This document shows positions 55,189-64,000 of a DNA stretch of 64,000 bases, piece after piece. Within the stretch, counting starts at the first letter, position 1; each line of letters opens with the position of its first letter. The translations under genes and the position numbers were made by a program. This DNA comes from Aurantimonas endophytica (lineage in GTDB: Bacteria; Pseudomonadota; Alphaproteobacteria; Rhizobiales; Rhizobiaceae). Under the pieces are notes generated by a model that did not search any database, was not told the DNA's origin, and saw only the letters and a list, made by a program, of their open reading frames with translations. The stretch is taken from contig NZ_JACIEM010000002.1 in NCBI RefSeq assembly GCF_014196845.1, forward strand, positions 248,001 through 312,000, read 5' to 3'.

Positions 55189-56361
55189 ATGATCACGCAT
55201 CGGCGTCTTGCCGCGCGTCGCTCGGCCGCAGCCGGCGCCGCGATTGTGCCGGAATATCCCCCGGCCGCCCATCCCACCAGTAAGGCCGCACCCTTAACGC
55301 GGCGTTCCTTCATGGCCGCGGGCGCCGGGCTCATGTTGACCGGCACCGCCGGTCGCAAAGCCCATGGCAAGTCCGAAGCCGCCGCGCCGCGCCGCGTTCC
55401 GCTCGGCGGCGCCATTCAGGCCGAATACTTCGACGCAGACCCGGCCTATCGCCAGGCGTTTCTCGACCATTGCGATCTCATCATGCCGATGAACGAGCTG
55501 AAGTTCGATCAGATACGCCCGGCGCGCGACGCCTGGAATTTCGAGCCGGCCGACCGGCTGGTCGAGTTCGCCCTGGCGAACGGCCGGCAGTCGCGCGGCA
55601 CCTGCCATGTCTGGTGGAATGCGTTGCCCGCCTGGGTCGAGGCGATCGACGACGCGGGCGAGGCCGAGGCCGTGCTGGTCGAGCATGTCGAGCGGGTGAC
55701 GGACCGCTATCGCGGCAAGCTCGCCGGCTGGGACGTCGTCAACGAGGTGATCGCCAACGATCCGCAGCAGGAGGGGCCGCTGCGGCGCACGGACTGGCTG
55801 CGCAAGCTCGGGCCGCGGCACATCCCGATCGCCTTTGCGGCGGCTGCGAGAACCGATCCGGCGACGCGCCTGGTGATCAACGACTACGATCTGGAATTCG
55901 TCGGCCCGCGCTTCGATGCACGCCGCGACGTGATGCTCTCCATCGTCCGGCAGTTGCAGGACGGCGGGGTCGAGGTGCACGGCGTCGGGATGCAGGGGCA
56001 TCTCTACGCCGACCGGGAGATCGACAAGCCAGCGCTCGAACGCTTCCACCGCGAACTGGGTGCGCTCGGCGTCGGCCTGCTGGTCACCGAGCTCGACGTG
56101 ATCGACTGGCACAGCCCTGCAGACCCGCAGACGCAGGACGCGACCGCCCATCGGCTGGTCTCGGACCTGCTCGACGCGCTGTTTGCCTGGAAGCCGCCGG
56201 AGGCGGTGATCGTCTGGGGCATCAGCGACCGCTACAGCTGGATCCCGGCGGTCCTGCCGCGGCCCGACGGCGCCCCGGATCGCCCCTTGCCGCTCGACCG
56301 TGATATGGTACCGAAGGAATGGATGCGGCTGCTGGACGAGCGGTTGAGGCGCGGTGATTGA
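55189..56361 (+). CDS. GH10 family endo-beta-1,4-xylanase-like hydrolase, Tat-exported
   Basis: A 390-residue hydrolase. A Tat-type signal 'TRRSFMAAGAGLMLTGTAG' (RR at 38-39) precedes the catalytic domain. Acid/base Glu in 'WDVVNEVI', nucleophile Glu in 'VTELDV', and 'GMQGHL' are intact, as is 'MPMNELKFDQIRP'. The usual GHTLVWH block reads 'GTCHVWWNALPAWV', so the -1 subsite His is replaced. Xylan is the family substrate, but the position in an EPS locus suggests it trims or releases the cell's own polysaccharide. Confidence 0.88.
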   Translation: MITHRRLAARRSAAAGAAIVPEYPPAAHPTSKAAPLTRRSFMAAGAGLMLTGTAGRKAHGKSEAAAPRRVPLGGAIQAEYFDADPAYRQAFLDHCDLIMPMNELKFDQIRPARDAWNFEPADRLVEFALANGRQSRGTCHVWWNALPAWVEAIDDAGEAEAVLVEHVERVTDRYRGKLAGWDVVNEVIANDPQQEGPLRRTDWLRKLGPRHIPIAFAAAARTDPATRLVINDYDLEFVGPRFDARRDVMLSIVRQLQDGGVEVHGVGMQGHLYADREIDKPALERFHRELGALGVGLLVTELDVIDWHSPADPQTQDATAHRLVSDLLDALFAWKPPEAVIVWGISDRYSWIPAVLPRPDGAPDRPLPLDRDMVPKEWMRLLDERLRRGD

Positions 56362-56458
56362 AGCCGCTGCGCCTTAACCGTTTATTGAGCATAAAGCGCG
56401 ATTTTGGCGGCTCGGGGCGATCCTGTTGTAGGACCGCTTGGCGAAGCGGTGGCAGTCC

Positions 56459-58387
56459 ATGTTCTCGAATACCGACAGTCCCGGCACCCTCCACGCACCG
56501 CGCCACGATCGCCGGGCCGCCCAGCCCGTTCCGTCATCGACGCTTCTCGACCCGGTCTACATCATCCGCTCCGTCTGGGCGTCGAAATGGCTGATCGCCT
56601 TTACCACCGTTGTCGGGATCATGATCGCGGTCGCCGTGGCGCTGTCGACGCCCAAGCAATACACCGCGACGACCGCGATCCTCGCGGATCCGCGTGACAT
56701 CAAGGTCGTCGCCAACGAGGTGACACCGAACGGCCTGCCGTCCGACGCCACGTTGGCGCTGATCGAGAGCCAGATGGCGGTGATCTATTCCAACGACGTG
56801 CTGGGCCGGGTCGTCGACGAGGCGGACCTCGTATCCGATCCCGAGTTCAACGGCACGGCGGAGACGACCTTCGGATCGCTGACGGCCTGGTTCAACGGCC
56901 TTTTCGGTGACCAGCAGCAGGTCACCACCCGTCGCCGCCTGCAGACCATCGCCAATTTCCGCCATGCCACCACCGTCTCGCGCGATCCGAAGAGCTTCGT
57001 CCTCAATCTGAGCGTCGAGACGTGGGACCCGGAGAAGTCCGCGCAACTGGTCAACCGCGTCGCCGAGACCTTCATAGACCAGCTCGGACGGGTGCAGTCC
57101 TCGACGGCACGGCGGGCCAGTGATGCGCTCTCCTCCCGTCTAGCGGAACTGCGCCAGTCCGTCGTCGAGGCCGAGCGCGCGGTCGAGGAGTACAAGTCGG
57201 CAAACGGGCTGGTGGGGGTCGGCGGCCGCCTCGTCGATGACGACTATATCCTGCGCATGAACGACCAGCTGGCGCGTTCTCGCAGCGACATCACGGCGCT
57301 TCGCGTCCGGGCCGAGCAGATGGCCAATGCCAGCGTCGACGCCGTCGTCGAGGGCTCCTTTCCGGAGGAACTCACCTCGGAGGCCTTGAGCCGGCTGCGC
57401 AATACCTATTCGGAGCTGTCGCAGCAGAGGGCGAGCCTGGCCGTGACGCTGGGGCCCAGGCACCCCCAGCTGCTGGCCAGCGAGCAGGCGCTGGATTCGG
57501 CCCGCAACGCGATCCGCCAGGAGGTCAACCGTATCGTTGCCGCGGCGCAGACCGAACTGTCGCGCGCCGAGGAGACCAATCGCAATCTCACCGCACAGAT
57601 CAACGAGCTCAAGACCAAGCAGGTCGCCACCAGCGAGTCCTTCGTCAAGCTGCGCGAGCTCGAGCGCGAGGTGGAGGCATCGAGGGCGGTCTACGAGGCC
57701 TTCCTGCTCAGGGCGCGTGAGACCGGCGAGCAGGAAATGCTGAATACCGCCAATGTCCGCGTGATCTCCTCGGCCACCCCGCCGCTGGAGCCCTCCAGCG
57801 TTTCCCGCCGGGCGGTCGTCATGGTCGGGGCAATTCTCGGTCTCATGGCCGGCATCGGGCTGGCCGTCCTGTGGGCCATCATCATGCTCGTCCGCAGCAT
57901 GCCGGCGGCGCGCGCGGCCGCCCCTGCGGCGCCGATTCCCACCAGCCTACGCCTTCCGGATGCAACGACCGGGTTCCGCCCGACGGTGCTTGCGGGCGCA
58001 AGCGACATGCGCCGGGAGCGTCCGGCCAACGACCGTGAGGATGCCGTAAAAAGCGATGCCGGGCACCGGGCCGAAAGGCAGGAGGACCCCGCCGAGCCGC
58101 ATGATCCGGAAACGGCGCCCGGACCGGAGGCCTCGGTGGCGGCGGACTTGCCGGCGGAAGAATCGCGATCGGGCGATGCCCGCGAGCCGGAGCGGGAAGA
58201 AGCCCCGACCGAACGCCGCCGGACGTTGCGGGAGCGCATCCAGGCGCTCGCCGAGGAGCATCCGGCGCCAGCCAATCCGAGCCTCGCCCTGATCGAGGAG
58301 GACGCCGAGGTCGAGCGCCTCCAGGAAGACATTGCGGCGGTCAAGCGGCACATCGCCGAAATCCGCAGCCGGCGCCAGGCCATCTGA
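56459..58387 (+). CDS. Polysaccharide chain-length determinant (Wzz/GumC-like)
   Basis: A 642-residue inner-membrane co-polymerase. N-terminal helix '[19 protein letters not shown]', a long periplasmic coiled-coil domain (about 75-430), and a second helix '[20 protein letters not shown]'. The cytoplasmic tail is about 170 residues, acidic and low-complexity, ending in a short coiled coil; no BY-kinase domain is fused and no separate kinase gene is nearby. ATG 56459 chosen; TTG 56438 is in frame. Confidence 0.88.
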   Translation: MFSNTDSPGTLHAPRHDRRAAQPVPSSTLLDPVYIIRSVWASKWLIAFTTVVGIMIAVAVALSTPKQYTATTAILADPRDIKVVANEVTPNGLPSDATLALIESQMAVIYSNDVLGRVVDEADLVSDPEFNGTAETTFGSLTAWFNGLFGDQQQVTTRRRLQTIANFRHATTVSRDPKSFVLNLSVETWDPEKSAQLVNRVAETFIDQLGRVQSSTARRASDALSSRLAELRQSVVEAERAVEEYKSANGLVGVGGRLVDDDYILRMNDQLARSRSDITALRVRAEQMANASVDAVVEGSFPEELTSEALSRLRNTYSELSQQRASLAVTLGPRHPQLLASEQALDSARNAIRQEVNRIVAAAQTELSRAEETNRNLTAQINELKTKQVATSESFVKLRELEREVEASRAVYEAFLLRARETGEQEMLNTANVRVISSATPPLEPSSVSRRAVVMVGAILGLMAGIGLAVLWAIIMLVRSMPAARAAAPAAPIPTSLRLPDATTGFRPTVLAGASDMRRERPANDREDAVKSDAGHRAERQEDPAEPHDPETAPGPEASVAADLPAEESRSGDAREPEREEAPTERRRTLRERIQALAEEHPAPANPSLALIEEDAEVERLQEDIAAVKRHIAEIRSRRQAI

Positions 58388-58420
58388 GGCCGCTCGCCGC
58401 CTGCAGCCTGAAGAATAGCG

Positions 58421-60238
58421 TCAGAAGACGCTGGCGCCCTGATCGGCGGTGCCGACCGTTGCCCGGAACGCGGCGAAGAGTTCGCGGCCCATGCCGAACT
58501 CGTTGGCCGACAGATCCGGCTGCTCGGGCATGCGTGCCTCGAACTCGGCAGCGTCGACCAGCACTTCGAGCGTGCCGGCCTCGCCGTCGAGCCGGATCAA
58601 GTCGCCTTCGCGGATCCGGGCGATCGGCCCGCCGGCCTTGGCCTCGGGGGTCACGTGGATCGCCGCCGGCACCTTGCCGCTGGCGCCCGACATCCGCCCG
58701 TCGGTGACCAGCGCGACGCGGTGGCCGCGATCGAGCAGGACGCCGAGCAGCGGCGTCAGCTTGTGCAGTTCCGGCATGCCGTTCGACTGCGGTCCCTGAA
58801 AGCGCACGACGGCGACGAAATCGGTGTTCAGGTCGCCGGCATCGAAGGCTGCCTTGAGGTCGTTCTGGTCGTGGAAGATCTTCGCCGGCGCCTCGACGAC
58901 GCGCCGCTCGGGTTTCACCGCCGACACCTTGATCACGGCCTTGCCGAGATTGCCGGTCAGCATCCGAACGCCGCCATTCGAGGAGAAGGGCTGGTCCGCG
59001 GTCGTCAGCACCTTCGGATCGCCGCTGTCGCGCGGGGCATCCGCCCGGATCACCGACTGCCCGTCGATCCCGAGCTTGGCCTCGACGGCGTAGGCGCGCA
59101 GCCCGGCGCCCCAGGCCGTGCGCACGTCGTCATGCAGCAGACCGCGGTCGAGGAGTTCGCGGATCAGGAAGCCCATGCCGCCGGCGGCGTTGAAATGGTT
59201 CACGTCGGCAAGGCCGTTCGGATAGACCCGCGCAAGCAGCGGCGTCACGTCCGACAGGTCCGAGATGTCCTGCCAGCTGAGCTTGATCCCGGCGGCTGCG
59301 GCCATCGCGACGAGATGCATCGTGTGGTTCGTCGAGCCGCCCGTGGCATGTAGCCCGACGACGCCGTTGACCACAGCCCGCTCGTCGACGACGAGGCCGG
59401 CCGGCGTGTATTCGTTGCCGAGCGCGGTGATCGACAGAGCCCGCCGCGTCGCCTCGCGGGTCAGCGCGTCGCGCAGCGGCGTGTTGGGGTTGATGAAGGA
59501 CGAGCCCGGCGTGTGCAGGCCCATGATCTCCATCAGCATCTGGTTGGAGTTGGCGGTGCCGTAGAAGGTGCAGGTACCGGGGCCATGGTAGGATTTCGAC
59601 TCCGCCTCGAGCAGCGCGTCCCGTCCCACCTTGCCCTCGGCGTAGAGCTGGCGGATCCGGCTCTTCTCGTCGTTCGGCAGGCCGGATGTCATCGGCCCGG
59701 CCGGGATGAAGATCGCCGGCAGATGGCCGAAGGTGAGCGCCGCGATGACGAGGCCGGGCACGATCTTGTCGCAGACCCCGAGATAGACGGCGGCATCGAA
59801 CATGTCGTGGCTGAGGCCGACGGCCGTCGCCATGGCGATGACGTCGCGGGAGAACAGCGACAGCTCCATCCCGGCCTGGCCCTGGGTAACGCCGTCGCAC
59901 ATTGCCGGAACGCCCGATGCGACCTGCGCGGTCGCGCCGACGGAGCGCGCCGTCTCGCGGATGATCTCCGGATAGCGCTCGAAGGGCTGATGCGCCGACA
60001 GCATGTCGTTATAGGCGGTGATGATGCCGAGATTGGGCGTGGCGCCCTCCGACAGCCGCGCCTTGTCCGTGGGCCCGCAGGCCGCGAAGCCATGGGCGAG
60101 ATTGCCGCAGGTGAGCGTCGAGCGCTTCGGGCCATCGGCGCCCTTCCTGCGGATGCGGGCGAGGTAGGCGTCCCGCGTCGGCGCCGAGCGCTCGCGGATG
60201 CGATCGGTGATCTCTTCGATGCGGCGGTCTGCGGTCAT
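58421..60238 (-). CDS. edd: 6-phosphogluconate dehydratase
   Basis: A 605-residue [4Fe-4S] dehydratase of the IlvD/Edd family converting 6-phosphogluconate to KDPG in the Entner-Doudoroff pathway. '[17 protein letters not shown]', '[19 protein letters not shown]', 'VCDKIVPG' and '[17 protein letters not shown]' hold the cluster cysteines and active-site residues. Third gene of zwf-pgl-edd; the aldolase eda is not in view. Confidence 0.97.
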   Translation of the reverse strand: MTADRRIEEITDRIRERSAPTRDAYLARIRRKGADGPKRSTLTCGNLAHGFAACGPTDKARLSEGATPNLGIITAYNDMLSAHQPFERYPEIIRETARSVGATAQVASGVPAMCDGVTQGQAGMELSLFSRDVIAMATAVGLSHDMFDAAVYLGVCDKIVPGLVIAALTFGHLPAIFIPAGPMTSGLPNDEKSRIRQLYAEGKVGRDALLEAESKSYHGPGTCTFYGTANSNQMLMEIMGLHTPGSSFINPNTPLRDALTREATRRALSITALGNEYTPAGLVVDERAVVNGVVGLHATGGSTNHTMHLVAMAAAAGIKLSWQDISDLSDVTPLLARVYPNGLADVNHFNAAGGMGFLIRELLDRGLLHDDVRTAWGAGLRAYAVEAKLGIDGQSVIRADAPRDSGDPKVLTTADQPFSSNGGVRMLTGNLGKAVIKVSAVKPERRVVEAPAKIFHDQNDLKAAFDAGDLNTDFVAVVRFQGPQSNGMPELHKLTPLLGVLLDRGHRVALVTDGRMSGASGKVPAAIHVTPEAKAGGPIARIREGDLIRLDGEAGTLEVLVDAAEFEARMPEQPDLSANEFGMGRELFAAFRATVGTADQGASVF

Positions 60239-60264
60239 CGTCAGGACCTCCAGTTCAAGCGGTT

Positions 60265-60972
60265 TCAGGGCGCCCAGAAAACGGCCAGGAGCTCGTCTCG
60301 CGGGGCGCGGAGCACGGCGCGTACCGGCATCTTGTCGACCGGACCCGGCTGGAGGGCCGCCTCGTAGACGGCAAGCTTCTCGTCGCCCTCGATATGGAGA
60401 GCGAGGAACCGCGTGTCCACGATCAGCGGCAGAGTGAGGGTCACGCGTGGCTCGACGGCGGCGGGCGCGCGGATCAAGGCGACCGGCTCGTCTGTGTCGG
60501 GGTCGATCGCGCGATCGAGATGATCGGCCCCCGGGAAGAACGAGGCTGTGTGGCCGTCGGCACCCATGCCGAGCACCGTCACGTCGAACGGACGGGCAAG
60601 CCGCAGGAAGCGCATCCGCAACTCATCGGCGACGTCCTCCGGCGCGGGGGCCTCGAGGTAGAACGGCAGGAACTGCGCCCTGGCGGCATGGCCGGTCAGC
60701 AGATGCCGCCGCACCATGGCAGCATTCGACCGTTCGTCGGTCTCCGGCACCCATCGCTCGTCGACCAGCGTGACGGTGACGCAGCCCCAGTCGATCTCCG
60801 TTTCCGCCAGGCGCTCCAAGAAGCGTTTCGGGGTCGAGCCGCCCGATACGGCAAGCGTGGCAGCGCCGCGCGTCGCGATCGCGCCGGCAAGGACCGCGGC
60901 GACGCCCGCGGCCAACGCCTCGGCGAGATCCTCGCTGGACCCATAGGAGTGAAAGGCCGGGGAGAGGGTCAT
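60265..60972 (-). CDS. pgl: 6-phosphogluconolactonase
   Basis: A 235-residue DevB-type lactonase hydrolysing 6-phosphogluconolactone. '[18 protein letters not shown]', '[26 protein letters not shown]' and '[21 protein letters not shown]' are the family motifs. It lies 7 bases after zwf and 26 before edd. Confidence 0.96.
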   Translation of the reverse strand: MTLSPAFHSYGSSEDLAEALAAGVAAVLAGAIATRGAATLAVSGGSTPKRFLERLAETEIDWGCVTVTLVDERWVPETDERSNAAMVRRHLLTGHAARAQFLPFYLEAPAPEDVADELRMRFLRLARPFDVTVLGMGADGHTASFFPGADHLDRAIDPDTDEPVALIRAPAAVEPRVTLTLPLIVDTRFLALHIEGDEKLAVYEAALQPGPVDKMPVRAVLRAPRDELLAVFWAP

Positions 60973-60979
60973 GACGCGC

Positions 60980-62458
60980 TCAGTCCGGCTCGTGCCAGGT
61001 GCGGCCGTCCCGCTCGATCAGCGCGACGCCCGAGGAGGGACCCCAGGTTCCGGCAGTATAGCCCTGCGGCTTCATCCCCTTTTCCTCCCATCCCTGCAGG
61101 ATCGGGTCGACCCATTCCCACGCGGCCTCGACCTCGTCGCGACGCATGAACAGGGTCTGGTTGCCGCGGATGACGTCCATCAGCAGTCGCTCGTAGGCAT
61201 CAGGATTGCGCACCCCGAAGGATGCGGCAAAGCTCATGTCGAGCGGCACGTGCCGCAGCCGCATGCCGCCAGGGCCGGGGTCCTTGATCATCAGCCACTG
61301 CTTGACGCCCTCGTCGGGCTGCAGCCGCATGACCAGCTGGTTCTGGATGACGTTGCCAGCCGAGCCCGCGAAGATGTTGTGCGGGATCGGCCGGAAGGTG
61401 ACGACGATTTCCGACATGCGCTCCGACAGGCGCTTGCCGGTGCGCAGGTAGAACGGCACGCCGGCCCAGCGCCAGTTGCCGATCTCCGCCTTGATCGCGA
61501 CGAAGGTCTCCGTGTCGCTGGCGCTGTCGCCGAGATCTTCCAGATAGGAGCGGACCGCCGCTCCACCCGTCGCGCCATGCTTGTACTGGCCGCGCACGGT
61601 GCGGGTCTCGACATTGCTCTGGTCGATCGGGCGCAGCGCCCGCAGCACCTTCAGCTTCTCGTCGCGCAGCGCGTCCGAATCGAGCGAGGACGGCGGCTCC
61701 AGCGCGACCAGGCACATCAGCTGCACGATATGGTTCTGCACCATGTCGCGCAGCGCCCCGGCCTTGTCGTAGTAGCCGGCGCGGCCTTCGAGGCCGACGG
61801 ATTCGGCCACGGTGATCTGCACGTGGTCGATATGGGCCGAGTTCCAGACCGGCTCGTAGAGCGCATTGGCAAAGCGCAGCGCCATCAGGTTCTGGACGGT
61901 CTCCTTGCCGAGATAGTGGTCGATGCGGAAGACCTGCTCCTCGCTGAAGTGCCGGCCGATCGTCTCGTTCAGCGCCCGGGCCGATTCGAGGTCGCGGCCG
62001 ACGGGCTTCTCGACCACCAGCCGGCTCTTGTCTGTGGCAAGGCCCTTTTCGGCGATTCGTGTCGCGATGTCGGCGAACAGCGCCGGCCCGACCGCCAGGT
62101 AGAAGGCGCGGATGCGCGACGGGTCGGCCTCGTCGAGCAGGGCGCGCAGGCTGTCCCAGCCACCATCGGCCCGCGCGTCGATCTGGCGGTAGTACAGCCT
62201 CGAGAGAAACCGTTCGACCGAGGCATCGTCGATGTCCGCCGCGCCGACATGCTGGCGCAGCGCCTCGCGGGCGAAGGCGCGGTAGTCGTCGTCGCTGATC
62301 TCGCTGCGCGAGGCACCGATGATCCGTGCGTCGGCAGGAATCTGACCGTCATGGTCTCGATGGTAGAGAGCCGGCAGGAGCTTGCGCTCCGCAAGGTCTC
62401 CATTGCCACCGAAAACGACGTAGTCGAAAGGCTCGACCGGAATGATCTGGCTGGACAT
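60980..62458 (-). CDS. zwf: Glucose-6-phosphate 1-dehydrogenase
   Basis: A 492-residue NADP-dependent enzyme oxidising glucose 6-phosphate. 'VFGGNGDLAERKLLPALY' (coenzyme fold), 'LVVEKPVGRDLESA' and the active-site 'RIDHYLGKETVQNLMALRFAN' are intact. First gene of zwf-pgl-edd; a 21-bp palindrome lies 52 bases upstream of its ATG. Confidence 0.97.
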   Translation of the reverse strand: MSSQIIPVEPFDYVVFGGNGDLAERKLLPALYHRDHDGQIPADARIIGASRSEISDDDYRAFAREALRQHVGAADIDDASVERFLSRLYYRQIDARADGGWDSLRALLDEADPSRIRAFYLAVGPALFADIATRIAEKGLATDKSRLVVEKPVGRDLESARALNETIGRHFSEEQVFRIDHYLGKETVQNLMALRFANALYEPVWNSAHIDHVQITVAESVGLEGRAGYYDKAGALRDMVQNHIVQLMCLVALEPPSSLDSDALRDEKLKVLRALRPIDQSNVETRTVRGQYKHGATGGAAVRSYLEDLGDSASDTETFVAIKAEIGNWRWAGVPFYLRTGKRLSERMSEIVVTFRPIPHNIFAGSAGNVIQNQLVMRLQPDEGVKQWLMIKDPGPGGMRLRHVPLDMSFAASFGVRNPDAYERLLMDVIRGNQTLFMRRDEVEAAWEWVDPILQGWEEKGMKPQGYTAGTWGPSSGVALIERDGRTWHEPD

Positions 62459-62509
62459 GCTGTGTCCCTTGTCGAAAAGCGACGCGATCGCGAGGGATCA
62501 GCCCGCTCT

Positions 62510-62530
62510 TTAGTCTAATCGATTGAATAA
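62510..62530. promoter_or_regulatory. Palindromic operator candidate upstream of zwf
   Basis: A 21-bp element centred on AATCGATT, with outer TTA...TAA symmetry (17 of 21 positions symmetric), in the short gap between zwf and the phytochrome terminator. A sugar-acid regulator of the HexR type would fit, but no regulator gene is nearby and the consensus was not checked. Confidence 0.5.
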
Positions 62531-62543
62531 TTCCACCGCTGAG

Positions 62544-62579
62544 AAAAAATCCCGGACGCCGTCGTCGAAGCGTCCGGGA
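62544..62579 (-). terminator. Intrinsic terminator of the bacteriophytochrome gene
   Basis: On the minus strand TCCCGGACGC/GCGTCCGGGA forms a 10-bp stem followed by a TTTTTTC tract, 27 bases after the stop at 62606. Textbook intrinsic terminator. Confidence 0.9.
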
Positions 62580-62605
62580 AGCGGGAATGTATCAGGCGAT
62601 CCGGC

Positions 62606-64000
62606 TCAGACAGCGGCCGATTTGCCGCCCTTCGCCCGCGCCAGCGCCGCCAGCATCTGGTGATCGGCAAAGGGCTTCTTGATCGATTCCACCGCGCCGG
62701 CATCCGCCGGCAGGTCCAGCGCCTCGCCGTAGCCGGTGACGAAGATGAACGGGATGTTCTTGCGGTTCAGGGGTCCGACCAGGGCGAAGCTCGTCTCGGA
62801 TCCGAGATTGACGTCGAGCATGGCCATGTCCACGGCTTCCGCGTCGATGATCGCGAGGGCGTCGGCGACGCTGGCTGCGGTGAAGACCTTCGCGAGGCCC
62901 GCGTCGAGCAGGATCTGCTCCGCATCCAGTGCGATGATCATGTTGTCCTCCACGATGAGGGCGCTGAGGCCGTGGAGGCTGCCGGTTTCGGTCATTGTGG
63001 CCGCTGTCTGGGGGGCTTCCCCGATGAGGGGGCGCTGCGACGCGCCGTCCCGGAGTTGATAGTGAGAGGCCGGCAGGCCGAAACGCGCGGACAAGCCGGA
63101 TAGATGATAGCTGACCTCGGCTTCGCCGCCGAGATCGTGAGGGATCGAGCGCTCGATGATGGTCGAGCCGAAACCGCGCCGGCTCGGTGGGGCGACGGGC
63201 GGTCCGCCCGTCTCGCGCCAGTCGATCCGGCACATGTCGTCGGCGTCGATATGCCAGGCCACCGTGACGGAGCCGCTGGAATCGGAGAGCGCGCCGTATT
63301 TCGCCGAGTTCGTTACCATTTCGTGGAAGACCAGCGCCAGCGTCGAGAAGGCCCGCGCCTCGACATGGATATCGGGTCCCTCGAGGCGTACGCGCCCGGC
63401 CTTGTTGCCGATATAGGCCTGCACCTCGGTCTGGATGATCTCCGAAAGGTCCTGCGCGGCAAAATTCTGCTTGGTGATCTGGTCGTGGGCACGGGCCAGC
63501 GCCTGGATGCGGCCGCCGATGATCGCCGCGAACTCGTCCACGGAGCGAACGCCGGGCCGGCTCTGCACGATCAGCGCGCGGATCAGGCTGAGGATGTTGC
63601 GGACCCGGTGGTTGAGCTCGGCGATCAGCAGTTCCTGCCGCTGGGCGGCGAGCGACTGCCGGCGTTCGGTCTCCTCGTTGAAGCGCAGCAGCACTTCGAG
63701 GATCGAGACGCGCAGCGTCTCGGCCGCCTTGTGCTCGGCCTCGGTAAAGGCCTGGGACTTGCCGCGCACCGTCTCCTGCCAGGCCTCGAAACTCTTGCGC
63801 GGCGACAGGCGCGGCCCGTTCGGCCCGAATGCCCCGATCTTCGATGCGGGATCGCCCGCCCAGTGGATCGTCTGCACGAGCTCCTTGCGGAAGAACAGCA
63901 GATAGTCGCGCGGCGACCGCGAGATGGGAATGGCAAGGACGCCGGCGACCCGGTCGGCGTAATTCTCGGCCGGGGGATGCACGGCGGCCAACTCGTCGGT
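62606..64000 (-). CDS. Bacteriophytochrome HWE histidine kinase with receiver, 5' end off window
   Basis: The last 464 or so residues of a red-light photoreceptor kinase; the frame runs open to the window edge. The N-terminal visible part is the end of the PHY domain ('YLLFFRKELVQTIHWAGDP', 'RLSPRKSFEAWQETVRG'). Then an HWE/HisKA_2 kinase: 'IAELNHRVRNILSLIRALI' (phospho-His), 'FHEMVTNSAKYGALS' (N-box) and 'DWRETGGPPV' (WxE). A C-terminal receiver has 'LIVEDN', phosphoacceptor Asp in 'MLDVNLG' and Lys in 'SIKKPF'. The chromophore domains (PAS-GAF) must lie upstream. It ends in a strong terminator before zwf. Confidence 0.92.
   Translation of the reverse strand, partial: TDELAAVHPPAENYADRVAGVLAIPISRSPRDYLLFFRKELVQTIHWAGDPASKIGAFGPNGPRLSPRKSFEAWQETVRGKSQAFTEAEHKAAETLRVSILEVLLRFNEETERRQSLAAQRQELLIAELNHRVRNILSLIRALIVQSRPGVRSVDEFAAIIGGRIQALARAHDQITKQNFAAQDLSEIIQTEVQAYIGNKAGRVRLEGPDIHVEARAFSTLALVFHEMVTNSAKYGALSDSSGSVTVAWHIDADDMCRIDWRETGGPPVAPPSRRGFGSTIIERSIPHDLGGEAEVSYHLSGLSARFGLPASHYQLRDGASQRPLIGEAPQTAATMTETGSLHGLSALIVEDNMIIALDAEQILLDAGLAKVFTAASVADALAIIDAEAVDMAMLDVNLGSETSFALVGPLNRKNIPFIFVTGYGEALDLPADAGAVESIKKPFADHQMLAALARAKGGKSAAV

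Overview
This is a GC-rich chromosomal window from an alphaproteobacterium, most likely of the order Hyphomicrobiales (Rhizobiales). The evidence is a pair of RIME-type rhizobial palindromic repeats near 11.1-11.3 kb, the DUF2948-hisD-UPF0262-phosphatase gene order, single-domain XylG and OpgH of alphaproteobacterial size, a bacteriophytochrome with an HWE-type kinase, and the rpmH-rnpA-yidC-engB order. The genus cannot be fixed from sequence alone; an Aurantimonadaceae-like organism is a guess.

Layout. 1-13 kb is a sugar (mainly D-xylose) region: the end of one sugar ABC transporter, a xylA-hicB-like-xylB operon, a convergent xylFHG transporter, and a divergent ROK repressor coupled to a di-haem oxidoreductase and followed by a CRTAC1-like beta-propeller protein. 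13-16 kb holds opgH (periplasmic glucan synthase) coupled to an FkbM methyltransferase. 16-20.6 kb holds a GTP cyclohydrolase II paralogue diverging from a tight set of dehydrogenase, degenerate 6-pyruvoyl-tetrahydropterin-synthase-like protein, glycosyltransferase and methyltransferase. I read this as a possible undescribed pathway to a glycosylated, methylated pterin or pyrimidine, and it is the most novel-looking part of the window. Cytochrome b561, ribokinase and a cupin follow. 22.7-26.1 kb is the zur-znuBC / znuA zinc uptake locus with two Zur-box-like sites.

26.3-35.4 kb is an accessory stretch of oxidoreductases (GMC oxidoreductase, MBL-fold hydrolase, two SDRs, a saccharopine-dehydrogenase-like protein). 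Three of these are paired divergently with their own regulators (LysR, TetR, HxlR), and operator-like palindromes can be seen in two of the shared promoters. It ends just before a tRNA-Arg(ACG) gene. 36.4-40.2 kb has an orphan sensor kinase and a flavoprotein disulfide reductase/TVP38 pair. 40.4-47.1 kb is core: rpmH, rnpA, yidC, engB (with a Vat-like acetyltransferase wedged between yidC and engB), then hisD and conserved neighbours.

47.2-58.4 kb is a polysaccharide locus (acyltransferase, polymerase/ligase, four glycosyltransferase-type proteins, flippase, GH10 hydrolase, chain-length regulator) that looks Wzx/Wzy-dependent but has no initiating phosphoglycosyltransferase in view. 58.4-62.5 kb is the zwf-pgl-edd Entner-Doudoroff operon, which together with the xylose genes points to sugar use. 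The window ends inside a bacteriophytochrome histidine kinase with a C-terminal receiver domain. No insertion sequence, integrase, prophage, rRNA or CRISPR array was seen.
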